Part shown: one piece after another, positions 1-7,757 of the stretch
Numbering within the stretch: position 1 is the first letter of the stretch
Layout: the number at the start of each line of letters is the position of its first letter
Assembly (NCBI GenBank): GCA_905210845.1
Contig: CAJLYG010000103.1
Span: 1-10,509 of the forward strand
From: an uncultured Prevotella sp.
GTDB taxonomy: Bacteria; Bacteroidota; Bacteroidia; Bacteroidales; Bacteroidaceae
Reading direction: 5' to 3'
DNA length: 10,509 nt
Translations under genes and position numbers: made by a program
The notes under the pieces: model-generated
Database searches by the model: none
What the model saw: the letters and a program-made list of their open reading frames with translations, nothing else
What the model was told of the DNA's origin: nothing

Positions 1-1
1 G

Positions 2-1216
2 CGTTATGATAAAAGGGTAAAGACGGTAATGGCTGTCTTTTGGCTTGCCGTCTTCGTTTTTATCAATCTTACTTCGATCCTCTACTTGGGTGCGTTGACC
101 ATTCAGAAGGTCATGGGGATTCCCTTGGTCGCAGGCGTGCTGGCACTTGCTTTTTTAGCAGGACTGTATTCTATCTATGGTGGACTGAAGGCGGTGGCTC
201 TGACAGATGTCATCCAGGTGGTCTTCCTCGTGGGTGGCGGGCTCATTACCACGGTGTTGGCTGTTTCCGCACTGAGCGACCATGGACAATTCATACAAGG
301 TTGCCAGAGATTGATGGAAGTTGCCCCGGAGAAATTCCATTTAATCTTGGATCCATCGAATCCTGGATATAAGGATCTGCCAGGGATCTCTGTCATCATT
401 GGCGGCCTATGGGTATCGAATTTGTACTATTGGGGATGCAACCAGTATATTATCCAGCGCGCTTTGGCGGCAAAATCGGTCGATGAGGCGCAGAAAGGCA
501 TGGCATTCGCTGCCTATATCAAGTTGTTGGTGCCTTTCCTTGTCGTATTGCCTGGCATCGCTGCTTTTGCCTTGCATGCACCGTTGTCCAAGCCAGATGA
601 GGCTTATCCGTGGCTGCTTTCCAATATCTTGCCAGATGGTATCCGTGGCATTGCCTTCGCAGCCCTGACGGCAGCCATCGTCAGTTCTCTTGCCTCGATG
701 ATGAATAGTATATCCACGATCTTTACCATGGATATCTTCCGCTCGTATATTCGTCCTAAAGCCTCGGAACGGTCATTGGTAACCGTTGGGAGATGGGCCA
801 GCCTTGTGGCATTGCTCATTGCCGTCGGCATTGCCCCGATGCTCACGGGATTAGATCAAGCGTTCCAATACATCCAGGAATTCACGGGGTTCGTGAGCCC
901 AGGTGCCTTAGCCATTTTCTTAGCTGGCTTTTTCTACCCAAGGGCTACTTCCCGTGGCGCATTGGCTGCGGCATTGGGGTCGTTCGTGTTCTCTACGGTC
1001 CTGAAGATTGGATGCCCAGCCCTTCCGTGGATGGATAGAATGGGAATCGTGTTCATGCTGTGCTGCTTGCTGATCATTTTGTTAGGCAACCCGCATCAGG
1101 CAGACAAACACGTCTATGTATATGAGAGGTCTTTGTTTAGGACAAGTAAGTTCTTTAATATTTCTGCGTTAATCATTATGGCTGTATTGGTAATGATTTA
1201 CTCAATATGGTGGTAA
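2..1216 (+). CDS. SGLT-type sodium/sugar symporter, 5' end outside window
   Basis: Inner-membrane sodium:solute symporter (SSS family), probably importing galactose or glucose with Na+. The reading frame is open from base 2, and the residues before the Met codon at 29 (RYDKRVKTV) fit the family, so that Met is internal and the true start lies upstream. The visible 404 residues are mostly hydrophobic helices. They closely resemble the Vibrio vSGLT galactose transporter from memory: the motif NLYYWGCNQYIIQR (from base 419), a Lys in AAYIKLLVPF (521-523), the paired serines of AAIVSSLASM (683-688, sodium-site region) and the Gln of FQYIQEFTG (875-877). In vSGLT the equivalent Asn, Tyr, Lys and Gln contact or gate galactose. 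vSGLT is about 543 residues, so roughly 140 N-terminal residues (first helices) are missing here. The C-terminus (ending YSIWW) is complete. The stop is 17 bases before the next gene, so it is probably the upstream member of the glycosidase operon. The exact sugar is inferred. Confidence 0.93.
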   Translation, partial: RYDKRVKTVMAVFWLAVFVFINLTSILYLGALTIQKVMGIPLVAGVLALAFLAGLYSIYGGLKAVALTDVIQVVFLVGGGLITTVLAVSALSDHGQFIQGCQRLMEVAPEKFHLILDPSNPGYKDLPGISVIIGGLWVSNLYYWGCNQYIIQRALAAKSVDEAQKGMAFAAYIKLLVPFLVVLPGIAAFALHAPLSKPDEAYPWLLSNILPDGIRGIAFAALTAAIVSSLASMMNSISTIFTMDIFRSYIRPKASERSLVTVGRWASLVALLIAVGIAPMLTGLDQAFQYIQEFTGFVSPGALAIFLAGFFYPRATSRGALAAALGSFVFSTVLKIGCPALPWMDRMGIVFMLCCLLIILLGNPHQADKHVYVYERSLFRTSKFFNISALIIMAVLVMIYSIWW

Positions 1217-1233
1217 GATAAGAATTTTGATAG

Positions 1234-4203
1234 ATGAGAAGATTAAGTTTATTATTGTTGGCATGTTTCTTTGCCCGACTTTTGCCGGCAGCCTCTTTTG
1301 CTGGCAAAAGCTACCCATTGCCCCAAAAGGTCGTTGGGGTTAGTCGTCCCGTTATATCGATCAATGGTACTTGGGAGTTTAAATACGATGATAAGAGTCG
1401 GTGGACACCAGTGAAAGTGCCTGGAGAGCTTGCCATGCAAGGCTTTGCCATCAGGCATGACCAGTGGTTCTATTACCAGAAAAAGATAAATGTCCCTTCT
1501 GATTATCGAGGGCATCGTATCATCCTTCGGTTTGATGGCGTTTACTGTCATGCCCGCCTCTCTGTCAATGGTGTCTTTGTAAGAGAACATTTCGGGGGAT
1601 TTACCCGTTGGGAGACAGATATCACCTCTTTAGTGAAACCTGGAGGGGAGAATATGATTAGCCTTGCGGTGGAAGACCGTATCGATGATATCTCCTATGC
1701 GTCAGGATATGCCCATCATCCTATTGGGGGAATCCTGAGGGACGTGACTCTTTTCGCGCTGTCAGGGAACTCCATCTATGATGTCAATATTGAGACAAGA
1801 CTGGATAGCTTGTTTCAAGATGCCGTTCTCCATTATTCTTTTGAATATGAAGGAAAAGGTCCCGCAAGAATGGCTGTGGACCTAAAGGACCGTCATGGCA
1901 AGAAGGTGAAACTGAGGAATTCTGTCTTCACGGTCCGGCAAGGGCATAATGATATCGCCATTCCTGTGGACCGTCCTGACAAATGGGATGCAGAGCATCC
2001 TTATCTCTATCATCTCACAACAACCTTGCATGCTCCTGGTAAGTCATCAATGACTTTCAGTGAGGAAGTGGGCTTCCGTGATATCAGGATCGTGAAAGAT
2101 AAGTTGCTCGTCAATGGCCGTCAGGTCAAGCTTCGTGGCGCTTGCCGACATGATGTTGATCCATGGATGGGAAGAGGAACGACGCCATATCTGGATAGTC
2201 TTGACGTGATCTTGTTCAAGGAGGCAAACTTGAACTTTGTGCGTACCTCACATTATCCGCCCAACGAACGTTTCTTGAAGTTCTGCGATCGGTATGGGAT
2301 CTATGTGGAAAGTGAGACGGCATGCTGTTTCGTGAATACGTATCGGCAGAAGAACTATGCTCCGGGAGCCTCGCAGGATGATCCTGCTTTCGAGGCACGG
2401 TATTTGGGGCAATTGCAAGAGGAGGTGAAGGTCAATCGTGTCCATCCTTCCGTGCTCATGTGGAGTATCGGGAATGAGAGTGTCTATGGCAGTAATTTCC
2501 AAAAGAGCTACGATTGGGTAAAGGCGACAGACCCTACCCGTCCCGTAATCTTCAGCTATCCTGGTTCCGCCAAGGAAAAGGGGGCGAAGATATACGACAT
2601 CCTTAGCTTCCATTATCCTAACTGGGACGGGAACTTAGACCAATGGGGCTTTTCCACCCGTCATTTCCAACAAGGGGAAATGCCAGCCCTCTTTGACGAA
2701 TGGGCACATCCTGCTTGTTATACGTATGCTACCTTGCAGACCGACCCAGGTATTCGTGAGTTCTGGGGAAAGTCAATCGATTTGATGTGGGATGGCGTTT
2801 TCCAAGCTCCCGGAGGGCTTGGAGGAGCTATCTGGTGTTACCAAGATGACATCTTTGAGCTTCCCGAGCCGAAGGTAGGGACTGCCTTCTGGAAGGAATT
2901 CGCGCATACGGCTAAACCGGAGGGATACCAAGGGAAGTGCGTTGGATATGGAGAATGGGGGATCGTGGATATATGGCGACGCAAGAAGCCTGAGTTCTGG
3001 GCTGCCAAGAAGGCTTGCTCTCCAGTCAGGTTGCTGATGGGGAAAAGAATTCAGGCAAGTGCAGGGATGGATCTTCAGCTGACCGTATATAATCGATTCG
3101 ACCATACCAATCTGAAGGAGATTAGGGCACGCTATACTTATTTAGGGAAAACCCATGACTTGCCGTTGCCTTCTCTTGAACCTCATCAGAAGGGAATCCT
3201 AACCATTCCGGCATGTGATTGGAAAGATGGGGAGCACCTGAGGATTGAGTTCTTGGGCTCCCAAGGGGAGCTGATCGACCAATATGATCCCGTGATCGGC
3301 CATGAGCGGATTGACTATCCGGACTTAGGAAACGGGACGTCCTTGAAAATCGAGGATAATTCAACTCGTTTGGTCATTCGTGGGGAAGGCTTCGTGATTC
3401 CGTTCGACAAGAAGACAGGACTGATCGACCATGCCATGGCGGGTAGCCAAGTGGTGATTGACAAAGGTCCTTTCCTGAACATGTATGTGAACCTCAACCA
3501 CTTGAGTGGCGCGGAGGTCCGTAAAATGGCAAATCATTATTGTACGGAGGATAGCGACTGGGTCATGGAGTCGATGGATTATAAGATGCGAGACCATGGA
3601 GATGTGGAAGTAAATGTGAAGGGGCATGCCAAAGGCGTCAAGGGTCACTACCAGATGCTGATCACTCCAAAGGGAAAGGTCACAGTTTCCTATGCCGTGG
3701 ATGGCTTGCCCAATGGATATCTTCGTGAGACTGGGCTGAAGTTCTATCTTTCTGATGCGGTCCAAAAGTTATCTTGGAAGCGGGACGGCTATTGGGATTG
3801 CTATCCGGATTCTGCTTTTGCCGGCAATGATGGGTCCTGCTCTTTGTACCAGTCGCGTCAAGCACGATACGGCGAACGTCCTGTGCAGTCATGGCAAGAT
3901 GACACACATGATTATTTCTATTGGGCTGACCGTGGTGCTAATTGCGATCATCCGCTTACCCAGAAGGCAAAGGGGATGAAGGAGAATATATATTACTATA
4001 CCGTATCGACGGATGCAAACCATCAACTGTCCTTCGTGTCGACAGATGCTCAATTGGCATGCAGGATGAACAAGATGCCCAATGAACAGTTGATTCTCTA
4101 TGCTGATAACCGTTGGGATTATCCGGAGATCGCTTGGGGAAATTATTGTAAGACCATCGAGGCTCTGCCTTGTTATGGGACCATAGAAATGAGAATTAAA
4201 TAG
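1234..4203 (+). CDS. Exported GH2 glycoside hydrolase, beta-galactosidase-like (989 aa)
   Basis: Retaining exo-glycosidase of family 2, probably periplasmic or surface exposed. A Sec signal (about residues 1-23, hydrophobic core then SFA before GK) is followed by the usual GH2 layout: N-terminal jelly-roll (about 36-178), Ig-like domain (about 179-283), TIM barrel (about 284-600), then C-terminal beta-sandwich domains similar to the LacZ tail. The catalytic residues are intact: acid/base Glu415 in WSIGNES and nucleophile Glu489 in FDEWAHP. His306 (CRHD), His340 (TSHYPP), His492 and Trp534 (GGAIW) sit where LacZ has galactose-contacting residues. The LacZ segment around Asp201 (DQDMW) is not recognisable. 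I see no NxKG motif typical of beta-glucuronidases, so beta-galactosidase is favoured but not proven. It begins 17 bases after the symporter and ends 8 bases before a second GH2 gene, consistent with one operon. An alternative lipobox reading (LLAC at 8-11) is less likely because the hydrophobic segment before Cys11 is too short. Confidence 0.93.
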   Translation: MRRLSLLLLACFFARLLPAASFAGKSYPLPQKVVGVSRPVISINGTWEFKYDDKSRWTPVKVPGELAMQGFAIRHDQWFYYQKKINVPSDYRGHRIILRFDGVYCHARLSVNGVFVREHFGGFTRWETDITSLVKPGGENMISLAVEDRIDDISYASGYAHHPIGGILRDVTLFALSGNSIYDVNIETRLDSLFQDAVLHYSFEYEGKGPARMAVDLKDRHGKKVKLRNSVFTVRQGHNDIAIPVDRPDKWDAEHPYLYHLTTTLHAPGKSSMTFSEEVGFRDIRIVKDKLLVNGRQVKLRGACRHDVDPWMGRGTTPYLDSLDVILFKEANLNFVRTSHYPPNERFLKFCDRYGIYVESETACCFVNTYRQKNYAPGASQDDPAFEARYLGQLQEEVKVNRVHPSVLMWSIGNESVYGSNFQKSYDWVKATDPTRPVIFSYPGSAKEKGAKIYDILSFHYPNWDGNLDQWGFSTRHFQQGEMPALFDEWAHPACYTYATLQTDPGIREFWGKSIDLMWDGVFQAPGGLGGAIWCYQDDIFELPEPKVGTAFWKEFAHTAKPEGYQGKCVGYGEWGIVDIWRRKKPEFWAAKKACSPVRLLMGKRIQASAGMDLQLTVYNRFDHTNLKEIRARYTYLGKTHDLPLPSLEPHQKGILTIPACDWKDGEHLRIEFLGSQGELIDQYDPVIGHERIDYPDLGNGTSLKIEDNSTRLVIRGEGFVIPFDKKTGLIDHAMAGSQVVIDKGPFLNMYVNLNHLSGAEVRKMANHYCTEDSDWVMESMDYKMRDHGDVEVNVKGHAKGVKGHYQMLITPKGKVTVSYAVDGLPNGYLRETGLKFYLSDAVQKLSWKRDGYWDCYPDSAFAGNDGSCSLYQSRQARYGERPVQSWQDDTHDYFYWADRGANCDHPLTQKAKGMKENIYYYTVSTDANHQLSFVSTDAQLACRMNKMPNEQLILYADNRWDYPEIAWGNYCKTIEALPCYGTIEMRIK

Positions 4204-4211
4204 CAAATCAG

Positions 4212-7200
4212 ATGAAAATACTAACTCAAAATATCAAGATAGCTGCCTTGTTGGGGATGTTGCTCTTATCGTACATTCCTGGCTGGGCACAAAATAAGAA
4301 GATGACATTGGTTGCTGCCAATGATTGTGGCGTGCTGGGGAAGCAACCTTTCCTGGTGAAGGGAGAGAACTATACCATGCCGAAGGATGTTGGAGGGAGC
4401 GAGAAAGCGCAGACTTGTAATTATGGGTCTCAGGTTATCTATGCGTTTGATGGCATGGATATTCAGGCTGACTATCGGTTGGAGGTTACGTACTTGGCGG
4501 ACGAAGAACGCCAAGAGCATGTCGTCGTGGATGGCAATGAGCTTCAGAACATAAGGCTTGAGCCTAAAAAGGAACAACATTACCTGATCGATCTTCCGAA
4601 GAAGACCTATGCTTATGGTCAGTTAGTGCTTGTCTTCGAACTGTCAGGAAAGGGGGCGAACGCAATTGTCTCCGATCTGAATCTGTATTCTTCTAATCCG
4701 AGAAAGCCGGTTCCTTTTGAAGGTCAGAAAAAATTGGCGTTGAAGAATATTCGTACATATCAGGTCGATACGAACGTTAATGCGGAGAAGGTCCTTCCTG
4801 TGTATGCGCCCGTTCCTACTTTCACGGAGGGGGCGACCCGCCCTGTGCTCTCCCTGAATGGAACCTGGAAGTTCAATCCTTCACCTGAGAAGGACTTCTA
4901 CAAGTCCGACCAGGAACAGGGATGGAGCCAGATCCAGGTGCCGGGGGAATGGTACATGCAAGGGTTCCATGTGGATTCCCTCGCTTATGCAGGATATAAG
5001 AAAGCCTTTACCTTGCCAGATGATTGGAAGGACTGTCGGGTGAGGGTACGCTTCGATGGGGTCCATAGTGAGTATTATGTATATGTCAACGGGCATTCCG
5101 CAGGCTATCATTTAGGAGGCATGACTCCTTATGAAGTAGATATCACCCCTTACTTAAAGGCGGGGACAAACGAGCTGGCCTTGGCGGTCAGGAGCGAGTC
5201 GTTAGCGGATATGTTAGGGAGCCTGACACAATATGCGGCCCATCAGTTAGGGGGTATCTTGAGAAAGGTTACTTTGATGGCATTCCCCCATAACTATATA
5301 TCTGACATGAGGATCAAGACTACGTTGGAGAATGGGGAGAAGGATGGACTGTTGGATGTCCAGTTAGCTGTTGCAAACCATTCTTCCCAAAGGCAGAAGG
5401 GACTGGAACTGCAAATGTCCGTATCGGGCTTCCGGGATAAGTCGGTCGTTAGGCTGCCTAACCCGCCAATAGGCAAAGTGTGGAAAGGCTCTGTCAAGCA
5501 GTATTGCACAGCACCTCTTCTTTGGAATTGTGAGCAACCGAACAGGTATACGCTAAGGATCGACCTGCTTCAAAACGGGAAGGTGTTAGAGACCGTTGAG
5601 AAAAAGTTTGGTTTCAGACAGGTCGAGGTGAAAGGGAATGAGCTGTATGTCAATGGGAAACCGGTGAAACTACATGGTGTCTGCCGTCATGAGATGCATC
5701 CTTTGACGGGACGGTCTGTATCAAGGGAATGGGAGCTGAAAGATATCCTGACCTATAAGGCGGGCAATTGTAATTTTATCCGTACGTCTCATTATCCCCC
5801 TTGTGAGGAAATGTTGGATATCTGTGATTCCTTAGGGATGTTCGTCGAATGCGAATCACCCGTTTGCTGGGTTGGCCATGGAGCCAATGAGAACTGGCAG
5901 ACGTTGAACTACCAGGATTCGATTTACTTCCCTTATATCTTACAAGCCAACATGGAGAATATCCAGTTTAACCGGAATCATCCTTCGATCCTCTTTTGGT
6001 CGATGGCCAATGAATCGTATTGGTGCAAGACCTTCGCACAAGTCCAGGAGTATGTGAACAAGGCTGATCCTACGCGCCCGCATACGTTCCATGACCAGGC
6101 ATACGGAGGATTCAACAACCAGGGCAGTACGGCACCGATCGCGAATATCCACTATCCAGGACCTGGAGGGTATAAGGTCGCTGCGCAGGGTGATCGTCCG
6201 ATGACATACGGTGAATATTGCCATCTGAATTGCTATAACCGCACGGAATTGGAGACCGACCCTGGAATCCGAAACGACTGGGCAGCCTTCGCGTTGGCAC
6301 CGACCTGGGAGAATATGTATAAGACAAAGGGTGTCTTAGGCGGTTCTATTTGGTCGGGCATTGATGATATCTTCCAATTGCCTGATGGAAGAGCCGTTGG
6401 CTATGGGGCTTGGGGACCCATTGATGGATGGCGTCGACCGAAACCTGAGTATTGGGACATGAAGAAAGTCTACAGCCCTGTCAAGGTCTTGACCGATAGC
6501 TTAGTCCCGTCGCATACCTTGGTCCTTGACCTTGAGAACCGTTATATCTACCAAGACCTCAGCGCATTGGATATTTACTATCGGTATGGGAATGAGAGCG
6601 GAAAGAAACGGTTGGCCTTGGCTCCCCATCAACGTGGACAGTTGACGATCCCTATCCAAGACCCTCAGCAGGCACATGAGTTATATCTGTCCTTTACTGA
6701 TCCTAACGGGATCGTTGTGGATGAGTATAGGATTCCTGTAGGAAGACAGGTCCAACATGCGATTCCAGCCTTGGCAGAAGAAAAGACAAAACTGCAGAAA
6801 AAGGCTGACAGGTTCCTGGTCAAGGGAAAAGATTTCCTTTGTGAAGTGAGTAGGGCGTCCGGACAGATCCTGTCTCTTCAGAAGAATGGAAAGAACTTGT
6901 TGGTCGGTGGCCCGACCTTGATGGTCTTGCCCTTAACCGGTGGTGGCTGTTATCCGAATCATAATGCCAATACGCCTATATACAACGATTTGTGTTCCCA
7001 GTGGAAAGCAAACGCTGTCAACGCGGAAAAGGTGCGCCAGGATGTCGTTATTACGGTTTCCGGTACTTATCAAGAGATGGATGGGGAATATAAGTTGACC
7101 ATCAATGCCAATGGCACGCTTTGGGTCGATTATCATTTCAAGGCGAAAAAAGATGTCAATCCTCGTCAGTGGGGAATGGTCTTTGAGGCTCCTGCCTCCT

Positions 7201-7625
7201 TCGACCAGACGTTCTGGGAAAGGAAAGGACTGTGGAGCGTCTATCCTGATGATCATATTGGGAGGACATCCGGCGTGGCGAAACTGTTTTATTCGGATGT
7301 CCCGGCTACGGTTCAGCCTCGCCAGCAACCAACCTGGTCGTGGAGTCACGACGCGAACGCCTTGGGCAGTAATGACTTCCGGTCGACAAGAAGGAATATT
7401 TGGTATGCTGGGTTAAAAGACCATGCCAGCCATGAGATCCTTGCCGTCTCGGATGGCAGCCAGCATTGGCGTGCTTGGAAGAATGGGGATAGGATCCAGT
7501 TCCTCGTGGCTGATTTCGTATCGCCTGGTGATGAGATGTTCTTGGAAGGTTATTATGCGAAGTATCGCAAACCTTTGAAGAAGGGCGATGAGGTGAAAGG
7601 CAAGGTTACCTTGAACGTTAAATAG
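4212..7625 (+). CDS. Exported GH2 glycoside hydrolase with extra N-terminal beta domain (1137 aa)
   Basis: Second family 2 glycosidase, paralogous in layout to the gene before it. The Sec signal ends near residue 26 (PGWA before QN). Residues about 30-165 form an additional, probably beta-sandwich region not present in the first GH2. It could be a carbohydrate-binding domain, but I cannot name its family. Then follow the GH2 jelly-roll (about 209-352, starting TRPVLSLNGTW), the Ig-like domain, the TIM barrel and the LacZ-like C-terminal domains (WSVYPDDH motif near the end). Catalytic residues are intact: acid/base Glu601 in WSMANES and nucleophile Glu668 in TYGEYCH. His493 (CRHEMHP), His527 (TSHYPP), His671 and Trp714 (GGSIW) match LacZ galactose-site positions. 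As in the first enzyme, the LacZ Asp201 segment is not obvious. The 8-base spacing to the previous stop implies cotranscription and probably translational coupling. Substrate is inferred as beta-galactoside; other GH2 activities remain possible. Confidence 0.92.
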   Translation: MKILTQNIKIAALLGMLLLSYIPGWAQNKKMTLVAANDCGVLGKQPFLVKGENYTMPKDVGGSEKAQTCNYGSQVIYAFDGMDIQADYRLEVTYLADEERQEHVVVDGNELQNIRLEPKKEQHYLIDLPKKTYAYGQLVLVFELSGKGANAIVSDLNLYSSNPRKPVPFEGQKKLALKNIRTYQVDTNVNAEKVLPVYAPVPTFTEGATRPVLSLNGTWKFNPSPEKDFYKSDQEQGWSQIQVPGEWYMQGFHVDSLAYAGYKKAFTLPDDWKDCRVRVRFDGVHSEYYVYVNGHSAGYHLGGMTPYEVDITPYLKAGTNELALAVRSESLADMLGSLTQYAAHQLGGILRKVTLMAFPHNYISDMRIKTTLENGEKDGLLDVQLAVANHSSQRQKGLELQMSVSGFRDKSVVRLPNPPIGKVWKGSVKQYCTAPLLWNCEQPNRYTLRIDLLQNGKVLETVEKKFGFRQVEVKGNELYVNGKPVKLHGVCRHEMHPLTGRSVSREWELKDILTYKAGNCNFIRTSHYPPCEEMLDICDSLGMFVECESPVCWVGHGANENWQTLNYQDSIYFPYILQANMENIQFNRNHPSILFWSMANESYWCKTFAQVQEYVNKADPTRPHTFHDQAYGGFNNQGSTAPIANIHYPGPGGYKVAAQGDRPMTYGEYCHLNCYNRTELETDPGIRNDWAAFALAPTWENMYKTKGVLGGSIWSGIDDIFQLPDGRAVGYGAWGPIDGWRRPKPEYWDMKKVYSPVKVLTDSLVPSHTLVLDLENRYIYQDLSALDIYYRYGNESGKKRLALAPHQRGQLTIPIQDPQQAHELYLSFTDPNGIVVDEYRIPVGRQVQHAIPALAEEKTKLQKKADRFLVKGKDFLCEVSRASGQILSLQKNGKNLLVGGPTLMVLPLTGGGCYPNHNANTPIYNDLCSQWKANAVNAEKVRQDVVITVSGTYQEMDGEYKLTINANGTLWVDYHFKAKKDVNPRQWGMVFEAPASFDQTFWERKGLWSVYPDDHIGRTSGVAKLFYSDVPATVQPRQQPTWSWSHDANALGSNDFRSTRRNIWYAGLKDHASHEILAVSDGSQHWRAWKNGDRIQFLVADFVSPGDEMFLEGYYAKYRKPLKKGDEVKGKVTLNVK

Positions 7626-7654
7626 GACTTTTTCTTCAATGCCCGGTGGAAATC

Positions 7655-7686
7655 CTTGGATAATCGGACGGATATCGTTATTTTTG
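7655..7686 (+). promoter_or_regulatory. Bacteroidota-type promoter before the GH110 gene
   Basis: A perfect -7 element TAnnTTTG (TATTTTTG, 7679-7686) lies 20 bases after CTTG (7655-7658), a three-of-four match to the -33 TTTG element. This spacing fits the Bacteroides primary sigma factor consensus. It sits in the 132-base gap (7626-7757) and would give a 5' leader of roughly 65 bases. The GH110 gene can therefore probably be transcribed separately from the GH2 operon. I see no convincing terminator in the gap, so read-through is also possible. Confidence 0.6.
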
Positions 7687-7757
7687 CACTCAAAAGTAGA
7701 ACGACAATCAATGGAGTGGGCAACGCCTTTCGTTGATGCTTAGCTTAATAGGAAGAA

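Noticed and set aside
29..1216. Met codon at 29 as the symporter start
   Set aside because: The frame is open upstream to the window edge, the upstream residues fit the family, and about 140 N-terminal residues would be missing, so the gene continues beyond the window.
1234..1266. Lipoprotein signal (LLAC at residues 8-11) in the first GH2
   Set aside because: Only about seven hydrophobic residues precede Cys11, whereas a normal signal peptidase I site (SFA before GK) follows a longer hydrophobic region.
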